64,000 nt of DNA from Heterohyrax brucei (taxonomy: Eukaryota > Chordata > Mammalia > Hyracoidea > Procaviidae): contig CM053142.1 in assembly GCA_028571685.1 (NCBI GenBank), forward strand, positions 131,618,796-131,682,795, in the 5' to 3' direction. A model generated the notes under the pieces. It was given only the letters and a program-made list of their open reading frames with translations. It was not told the DNA's origin and did not search any database. Within the stretch, counting starts at the first letter, position 1; each line of letters begins with the position of its first letter. The translations under genes were made by a program, and so were the position numbers. This document shows, piece by piece, positions 55,631 to 64,000 of this stretch.

Positions 55631-57240
55631 GACCAGAAGGCTCCATTTGATTATCAGTTCAGGTCTTGGTTTCCAGAGGGACACAGGGAGACGTGTGCTT
55701 CGTCCGTGATCTTGACTCCACCTCTCTTGTTATGCGTATTTTTATGGCATACAACGTAAAGAAAGAGATAACAAAAGAATAAGAGAAAAGAGACAGAGAA
55801 AGAGGGAAGAGACAGGAAGGAAGGAAAGAAGGAAGGAAGGAAGGAAACCACTGGGTAGTATGTAAATAATATATTCGGAAGGTAAAAAGCAGAAGTGGGG
55901 AGACTAGTTAGGAAGGTGTTGCCACGAGGGGTAAGAGCTGACAATACGTGGACTGGGTTAGTAACAACATCCAGCAATTTGCCGTGTGCTGGAACTACAG
56001 GGCTGAACAAGACAGGTTTAGGTTCTACTTTCATGCAGTTTGGAGGGGAGACATTAAATCAGTAGTACAAATGGAGTGAGTATACTAGCGACAGTACAGA
56101 GTTCTGTGAGTACCTAGAACATAGGTTCTAGAATGCCTTGCTGGTACTCTATCCTGGCCCTTGAGACAGCCCTTCAAAGGATAAGCCCTTCTCTTTGAAT
56201 GGCAATTCCATGGCTCCCTGATACTGACTCCTTGCCTGGATTTTGGCAAAGATCACCTATCCTGGATTTTACCACTCTGAAAGAGCGGGTGTCTCCTAAG
56301 TACCAAACTAGTTCCAGTCTCTGTATTTTAGTTCTCTGCTTTCCAGTCTTAGGCCCAGACTATAGCACACAGGACCCCCAGGCTTGCCAGTCAGGAGAAC
56401 TGACACTCTCAGTAGAAGCAGTGAGCACAGCATCCCAGCACCTGAACCACCCCAGCGGGGTACCTGTGCCAAACATCAGACCTCTCTGGGGCCAATGCTT
56501 ATTGACTCACAACAGTTCCCCAGACACAAGACCAACCATTGCCTGGTTATGACTGAAGACGCACTTTCACTCAAAAACTTGACTTTCTAACATTAAAAGC
56601 TTTCATCTTGAGAGATTAATGACTGACTTTGCTGAATTGTTTTTCTCATAGTGAGACTACTGGAATAGTACTGTTAATGTAAATAAAGGCAGAGGAGAGA
56701 GCATACTTTTGAAGTTACTCAAGCAAAATATTTATCAATATCTTCTTCTGCAGTAGATGTTTTTCTGAAAAGCCTGAAACAACTTTGGCTTTCATTTTAG
56801 GTTTCAGACTAGGAAAGAAAAATAAACTCTGTTAAAATCCTGAACTCATGAAAATAAACTATAACCAAGAAATGGAAAAGACTGTTAGAATAAGAATAGG
56901 TTAATTAAAATTCAGCATGATGGCTAAAATGCATAACAAAAAACACTTGTGTGTGTTTAGTCATGTATTACTGAGTGATCACTTGCATTGATGGGGCCCT
57001 CACGTTAACTAACTCAAACAAGCTAATAATGAGAAGCTTTAAAGAAGGAAATAAGATTCTGTCTCAGTGAGAATAATGATTAATTCAGAATTGCAATTAA
57101 CACCTTGGAAAGTCTCAGCAGAGAAGCTGGCTGGCTGTTGTACAGTGATGTGGGCAGACTGTTTACATCTGGAGTTGCACTGTATGAGTGATGGGGGTAG
57201 TGACTACCTCTGCTTTAAAGAAAGAGAAGTTCTACATCTT
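55631..57240. other. Unassigned sequence with a (GGAA)n run
   Basis: No gene recognised. A purine simple repeat, AAGGAAGGAAAGAAGGAAGG, lies within 55783-55850. The 117- and 126-codon frames here (56199-56552 plus; 55654-56034 minus) are unremarkable; the latter owes its Phe/Leu/Ser run to the simple repeat. Confidence 0.4.
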
Positions 57241-57252
57241 TGGAAACTAAAG

Positions 57253-58125
<873 letters not shown>

Positions 58126-58315
58126 TGGAAACTAAAGTTTATATAATGATTTGTCCTTATAATTTAAAAGAAATGATTATGCAGACATAGGATCACTACC
58201 ACTCAGACACTCGTAACTATCTCCTGATTTTTTCAGGAAAGAACAAATTACATATGGGGGCCATAATCTGTAATTTCTACTTTGCTTCTCCTGTGAATCT
58301 TCTGCATAATCATAG

Positions 58316-58480
58316 GGCCAGCCAGCCAGCCACTGGTACCAAGTCAACTCTGACTCATACCAATCTTACAGGTCAGATTAGAACTGCCCCTTAGAGTTCC
58401 CAAGGAGTACCTGGTAGATTGGAACTGCTGAGCTTTGGTTAGCAGATGTAGCATTTAGGCATTATGCTACCAGAATTTCC
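58316..58480 (-). mobile_element. AfroSINE type 1, antisense
   Basis: GCCACTGGTACCAAGTCAAC, TTAGAGTTCCCAAGGAGTACC, GATTGGAACTGCTGAGC, GCTACCAGAATTTCC. Preceded by a small (GCCA)n expansion. Confidence 0.87.
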
Positions 58481-58598
58481 AGTCAGAGGCAGTCCATGTA
58501 AGCAACTTTTCAGGGCAGTTCATGTAAAGAACTTCAGTGTCTGAATTAAAATTTGGTTTTTAATTTGTGTCTGAAGGCCACAGACACGCTGATATGTG

Positions 58599-58668
58599 AC
58601 TGATTTTTCTACACTAGGCATAAAAGACTGACATGAGACTAGTGATTTTTCTACACTAGGCATAAATA
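58599..58668. repeat. 42-bp partial tandem duplication
   Basis: TGATTTTTCTACACTAGGCA occurs at 58601 and again at 58643, followed each time by TAAA. It lies directly left of a SINE. Confidence 0.85.
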
Positions 58669-58817
58669 GGAGCCCTGGTGGTGCAGTGGTTAAGAGCTCA
58701 GTCTGCTAATCAAAAAGGTGGCAGTTAGAATCCACCACCGCTCCTTGGAAACCCAACGGACAGTTCTGCTGTGTCCTGTAGGGTTGATGTGAGCTGATTG
58801 TTTGGTTGTTTCACTTT
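58669..58817 (+). mobile_element. AfroSINE type 1, sense
   Basis: GGAGCCCTGGTGGTGCAGTGG head (well preserved), GGCAGTTAGAATCCACC B box, CTCCTTGGAAACCCAACGG core. The tail is shortened (GTGAGCTGATTGTTTGG). Flanks AGGCATAAATAG and AGGCACAAATAAAG suggest a TSD. Confidence 0.88.
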
Positions 58818-60430
58818 TGTTTTTTCAGGCACAAATAAAGGACTGACCATTGATCTGTGATTACAGCAGCTATTCATAGGATTTACCTCTGCAGTTTCGC
58901 ATTCTGCTGTCACTAAGGAGATCAGCTGTCAGTCTGGTTGCTTTCAGTATCCTCCATCACGCTGCCTGTCACCAGCTGGATGTGAATGTGCCAAAAGACA
59001 GACTACACAGCGGCTAAATGAGTTATTCAGATGCTCACAGCAACGGAATCAGCTCCCTATGAGGCAATGCTATCAAAGGCTTAGTGACTGGCTGCTGTGG
59101 AGTCAGCGTCCACCAAGTGATGGCGGTTGGGTTGACGGGGGGGACCTCAGGCACGCCAGGTATCACAGAGGTGGTGCTGCACTGGGCCATGTTTCTGTTA
59201 TGCTTGCGGTTGCCACACATCAGAACCTACTCAAAGGCAACTAACTACGACAAGCACCTGGAGTATTCATAGTTTCATTGGACCTAGAGCACAACTTTGA
59301 AGGAAGGCAGAAGTCTAATCAGTTTTTAAATCTCTCTTAAAATTCAGTTATAAAATCACCAGACTCCATTTTGGAGCTGTAAGTATCCTGCAGTATCTAA
59401 ACACAGCCTCCTTACTTTCAAACTGAGAAAACTCGGAGTCATAGAAATTAAATGATTAGTCTGCCATGGACAGTTCATGTGAGCACCAAAGGGTAACTTG
59501 GAAACTTCCAGGAAGGGTAAACTGAGGGGACAATACCAGTAAAATTTAGCTCTGAAATGTTCCCACAATTACATGTTGCGTAAACAAGTGTGGGGATTGA
59601 ATTTTGTCACAGTCCAGTAGTAAGGAGAACTGGGCTTGTTAACCACAACATTTTGGACTCAGATCCTGACTACTTGCTATGTGTCATCCAACAAGCCACT
59701 TCACCTGAACCTCTGTCCCTCACTTGTGAAAAAGAGAAACTGGTACTAGGCATATATGCCTCCCTCCTTCACCAGGCTGACGTCAGACTCCAACCATATC
59801 AAAGATGTAAAGATAGTTTTACAGATAAAAACTATTAAGGAGTTGTCAGTCTTTGCAAATGAGTTTTTGCATGGTGTAGGAAATCCCCAGAAAGCCACAC
59901 TTAAATATTCATGGCTTCACAGACAAGTGAGAGAGACACACCACTAAGAAAGGATTTTTCTAAGTATAGTTGCTGCTATTTTTTTCAGCAATGACAGTTT
60001 CTTTCCATTCCTAATTAAAATCAGTTGTGTGAGGCTAAATAGTATTCTGATAGTTTGTTTGCTCAACCTATTTTTCTCCAGCAGAAGCACCCTAAAGCCA
60101 TCTAAAGCTTTAAATGAGTGAGAATTACAGAGCTATGTTGATTAAATGCAGGTGTGCAAAATAGCGAATGCATAACATAGACATTTGGCAGGAGAGACCA
60201 CAGAATGAAGTCAGGGTTTGGGGAGGGATGAGTTAGAATGTCCATCTGTGGCCAACAGAAAGCAGGAAAGTGTTGGCAAGGTTTCAGACTTGGCTAGAGA
60301 GTACAGCTACCTACAGTCAGTAACTGCAGAGTGGTCAGGAGTCCCTGGAATCAAGCATGAGAACTCCATTATCACTAGAGAAATATTTGATGGAACTCAG
60401 GCTGTAGAATGAGGAGCACCCAAAGTAATA
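58818..60430. other. Unassigned sequence
   Basis: No gene or repeat recognised. Short frames at 59035-59272 on both strands have no family motif. Confidence 0.4.
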
Positions 60431-60645
60431 GTTCTTGATTCCCGTTGCATGTTAGAATAATCTAGGAAAATTTTTTAAAATTCTGATGTTGAGACTTCTC
60501 CACATGGATTCTGATTTAATTGACCTGGAAGTGGAGCCCGATATGTGTGTGTGTGTGCTACATTGTGCTATGTTGTATTCTAAAGCTTCCCAGGTGATTT
60601 TACTGTGGAGCCAGCATTGAGAGTCACTAGTCTTGACTGCTTGTA
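60431..60645 (+). mobile_element. MER5-type non-autonomous hAT element with (TG)n
   Basis: GTTCTTGATTCCCGTTGC, TTAGAATAATCTAGG, ATTCTGATTTAATTGACC, TTCCCAGGTGATTTTACTG and GAGAGTCACTAG follow the MER5A order. GTGTGTGTGTGTG at 60545-60557 is an internal expansion. Confidence 0.75.
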
Positions 60646-60664
60646 TCATCTAAGGACCAGCATG

Positions 60665-63485
60665 CTTTGCCGCCATACATAGATCCATTTGACTGCTTTC
60701 CCCTCCTCTCTACCCTCTCCTCTCCCCTCTAGAGAGAAACTAGTAGGACAGCCTTCTATGAATGCATAAAACCATGAAGTACACACACTACATGCTAACT
60801 CTCTGTACCCAAGTCCAGTTCATTCTTAGTCTGAAGTGTTGACCACAGTACTGGATTCAGGTCTACGCCAGCAGCAAGTCTACAGGCTGTGTTCCCAGGG
60901 GATTCTCCAGGTTGTCAGACTGTCAATTCTGGTCTTTCAGCAGAGTTCTTGATCTATACACCACTTTTTTGTGTGTTATGTCAGGGACTCTACATTGTGT
61001 CCCCTATCAAAGCTGTCTTTGGTGGTGGCCAGGCACCATCTGGTTCTTCTGGTCTCATGCTGATGTCATCTCCCAGTCATACGGGTCCTTCTGTCTCCTA
61101 GGCTCATTTTTCCTCGTGTCTTTGATGTTCTTTGTCGTCATCCATCCAGGTGGACTGGGACAAATTGATGTTCTTCGGATGGCAGCTTGATGGCTTTTAA
61201 GACCCCATATGCCACTCACCAATATGGGGAGCAGAAAATGCTTTTAGCAAAAGACTAGTTATGCCAGTTGACCTCAATGTCCCCTGAAAACATTGTCCCC
61301 AGGCTCCTGTCCCTGCTACTCTATGCTTTGAAATGTTGGGTTGCATTTAGAAAACCTTTTACTTTATGGTATAGTCCATTTATGCTGACACCTTCTATTG
61401 AGTGCTGTCATACAGTTCACCTAACTGAATTCCTATGAACTAATCTGTAATCAACCCTCTTTCTCCCTCCCTACCCTTGTGGCCATCAAAGAGTCTTTTC
61501 TTCTGTGCATGAGTCCTTTTTAAAATCCTTAAAATAGTGCTGTCATACAATACTTGTCCTTTAGCAGATGACTGATTTCACTCAGGGTATCTTCTAGTTG
61601 ACACCAGGTTGTGAGATACTTTCTAAAATCATCATTTTTTCCTTATAATTGCATAGTGTTCTATTGTGTATACATACCACAGTTTATCCATTCATCTGTT
61701 GGTGGGAAACCTAGGTTGATTCCATCTTTTTGCTATTGTGGACTGTGCTGCCGTAAACATTTGTGTGAATGTTATCTGTTCATGTGGCAGACCGTATTTC
61801 TGTAGGATATATTCCTAGCAGTGGAATTGCTGGATCATATGGTATTCTTATTTGTAGCTTTTTAAAAAAGCACCCAATTGTTTTCCAAAGAGGCTGTATC
61901 ATCTTGCATTCCCACCAGTGTACAGGAGAGTTCCAACCACTCCACAGCCTCCCTAGCGTTTCTTGTTTTGTGTTTTTTTGATTATTGCTAACCTCCGAAG
62001 TGAGATGTTGTCTCATTGTAGTTTTGATTTGGATTTCTCTAATAGCTAATGATTGTGAGCATTTCCTCTTGTGTCTTTTGGCTGTCTCAGTGTTTTCTTT
62101 GGTGGAGTGTCTGTCCATGTCCTTTGCCCATTTTAATTGAGTTATTTGTCTTTTTCTTGTTGATATTTTGCAGTACCTTGTAGATTATGGCAATGAGACG
62201 TGGATCCAATATACCATTGCCAAACATTTTTTCCTATCCTGTAGGCAGTCTTTTAACTCTCTTTATAAAGTTTTTGGATAAGCATAAGTGTTTGATTTTT
62301 AGTAGTTCCCATGTATCTATTTTCTTTTCTGTTGTTTGTGCACTGTTAGATTATGTAGTCTGTCTAAGGTGTGTAGTAGAACTTCCATTGATGTCCCTAT
62401 TTTTTCTTCCATAATCTTTCTCATTTTAGGTTTGGTATTTAGGTCTTTGATCAATTTTGATTTAGTTTTTGTATAAGTTTCAATTTTTTACAAACACATA
62501 TCCAATTTTGCCAACATCATTTGTTAAAGATAATTTTTTACCCCAGTTTACAACCTTTGGGCCTTTGTGAAGTATCAATTGTTCATAGAAGGCTGGTGAT
62601 ATTTCTGGATTCTCTATTCTGTTCCATTGGTCTGTATGTCTCTTTTTGGTACCAGAACCATGCTGTTTTGACTACTGTGGCCTCTAATAGTTTCTAAGGT
62701 CAGGTAGTGTAAGGCCTCCAACTCTGTTCCTCTTCTTCAGTAGTGTCTTACTTATCCAAGATTTCTTCCCTTCCCAACCACAGCTGGTGATTTGTTTCTC
62801 CATCTCGTTAAAAAATGACATGGGAATTTGTATTGCATTGTGTATGTAGATCACTTTGGGTAGAATAGACATTTTCACAACGTTAAGTCTCCCTATCCAG
62901 GAGCAAGTTGTTTCTCCACCGGAAGTCGATTTTGGTTTCCTGCAGTAGGGTTTATAATTTTCTGTATATAGGTCTTTTACATCTCTGGTTAGATTTATCC
63001 TAGGTATTTTGTCTTCTTAGGAGCTATTATAAATGGTATTGATTTGATAATTTGCTCTTTGATGATCTCTTTGTTGGTATAAAGGAATCCTACTGATTTA
63101 TTCGTGTTTATCTTATATCCTGGTGCTTTGCTGAACTCTTCTAATAGTTTCAATAATTTACTTAGGAATTCTTTACAGTTTTATGTATATATGATCATAT
63201 CATCTGCAAATAGGGGCATTTTTACTTCCTCTTTACTGATGCGGATGCCCTTATTTCTTTGTCTTGTCTGATTGCTCTGGCCAGAACATCTAACACAGTG
63301 TTGAATAAAAGTGACAACAGTGAGCATTCTTGTCTAGTTCCTGTTGTTGGGGAATTTTTTCTGTCTGTCTCCATTCAGGATGATGTTTGTGGTTGGTTTT
63401 GTGTAAATGCCCCTTGTTGCACTGAGGAATTGTCCTTCTGTTCCTATTTTGCTGCCAGTTTTTAACATGACTTGGTGTTGGACTT
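60665..63485 (-). mobile_element. L1 3' half, antisense
   Basis: The left side is a 3'UTR shared with 9569-10060 (CCTCTCCTCTCCCCTC, ATGAAGTACACACAC). ORF2 follows on the minus strand: frame 61780-62118 ([20 protein letters not shown] and the C-terminal W/C motif [13 protein letters not shown]) and frame 62684-62878 (KMSILPKVIYIHNAI, WISKTLLKKRNRVGGLTLPD). The FADD box is readable near 63195-63215 (GCAGATGATATGATC in complement). The L1 is cut on the right by an LTR at 63486 and may continue outside the window. Multiple stops; non-functional. Confidence 0.9.
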
Positions 63486-63529
63486 TGTTTAGTCAGCTAG
63501 GGCTGCTCTAACAGAAATACCACAGAGTG
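63486..63529 (-). mobile_element. MaLR-type LTR 3' end, antisense, interrupted
   Basis: TGTTTAGTCAGCTAGG, GCTGCTCTAACAGAAATACC, ACAGAGTG matches the first 45 bp of the reverse LTR (as at 7964). It stops abruptly where a different LTR begins. Confidence 0.88.
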
Positions 63530-64000
63530 TGCCGGGAGCCAGCCCCGAGAACTTTGGGAAGCCCTACGGAGGGAGGGAGAGGCATTGGCGCAGAAATGAA
63601 TTGAGAGAGACAGGAAAGAGTTTTGGAGTAAGGCAGCCTGACAAAGGTCTGTCTTTATTATTTTTATAGATGAGGTGATGTGATTTTCACCCTATTTTTT
63701 CCATCATATGAACTATTGGCTAATAAGAAACTAACCTAACATTATTGGCTAATAAGAAACTGACCTAACACTATTGGCTAACAAGAAACTGACCCCTCGT
63801 GGTCTTCTTTTTCTAGATAACTGTCAAGGCTTTTTGGATAATGGCCTGAGGCAGGCGTTCGTGGTGATAAATGTCAGTGAAAACAAAGTTAACAGTGAAA
63901 ACAAAGTTATGCTTTGAACTTAATGGTTCTATTCGTACCTCGAGGTGAAAGGCACAGAAGGGTAGACTCCTCAAAGCTTCATTAATTGACTGTCTCTATT
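63530..64000 (-). mobile_element. Retroviral LTR (ERV2/betaretrovirus-like), antisense, runs off the window
   Basis: Starts TGCCGGGAGCCAGCCCC, the complement of an LTR end in ...GGCTCCCGGCA. On the minus strand, TATAAAAA (complement at 63661-63668) and AATAAA (complement at 63654-63659) lie close together, the layout of an LTR with a short R region. Upstream in U3 are three 29-bp units (63715, 63744, 63773), each with CCAAT on the minus strand. At least 471 bp are present, and the 5' end of the LTR lies beyond 64000. The six bases AGAGTG just before it (63524-63529) would be its TSD. It could be a solo LTR or the 3' LTR of a provirus extending to the right. No viral gene is in the window. Confidence 0.65.
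63715..63801 (-). promoter_or_regulatory. Three 29-bp U3 repeats with CCAAT boxes
   Basis: ATTGGCTAATAAGAAACT, repeated with single changes at 63715, 63744 and 63773, gives AGCCAAT on the minus strand, about 50-110 bp upstream of the TATA-like element at 63661-63668. This is a plausible NF-Y-type enhancer array. Confidence 0.7.

Overview
The window looks like non-coding mammalian chromosome built almost entirely of layered transposon insertions. It carries two diagnostic retroposon families of afrotherian mammals, and the details match elephant (Proboscidea) best. The first is the tRNA-headed AfroSINE family, with more than 20 copies. I label these type 1 (short, about 160 bp, with a CCTTGGAAACTCTATGG-like core) and type 2 (about 200 bp, with an AAAGGCCTGGTGATC-like core). 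The second is the RTE LINE whose 3' tail the SINEs share, present as one 2.2 kb copy and several 3' fragments. Species assignment is inference; family recognition is from memory, without a database search.

Layout. 0-12 kb: ERVL/MaLR-type solo LTRs, several with exact 5-bp target-site duplications (TSDs), plus SINEs, MIRs and L1 3' ends. 12-22 kb: an RTE end, a nested stack of LTRs, a local duplication, many SINEs and a CTCF-like motif. 22-31 kb: the RTE LINE, an L1 fragment split by a SINE, more LTRs and a DNA-transposon remnant. 31-36 kb: an old L1 interrupted by a younger 5'-truncated L1. 36-44.4 kb: a decayed hAT-type (ZMYM1-like) coding sequence split by a nearly full-length but dead L1 with a 12-bp TSD; this L1 itself carries a 63-bp micro-insertion of an L1 3' end. 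44-54 kb: SINEs, a solo LTR, RTE ends, MER5, MIR and an inverted pair of mariner transposase ends. 54-56 kb: the 5' half only of an L1 with tandem 5'UTR units. 57.2-58.1 kb: an intronless BTF3 retrocopy with an intact 161-codon frame, the only convincing protein-length host ORF in the window. 60-64 kb: an antisense L1, a MaLR-type LTR piece and, running off the right edge, an unrelated retroviral LTR with three 29-bp CCAAT repeats.

I found no multi-exon gene, CpG island, structural RNA gene, CRISPR array or operon. Most open frames are chance frames in repeats. The elements do not form a pathway; the value of the window is its insertion history, which the TSDs and interruptions let one order in time.
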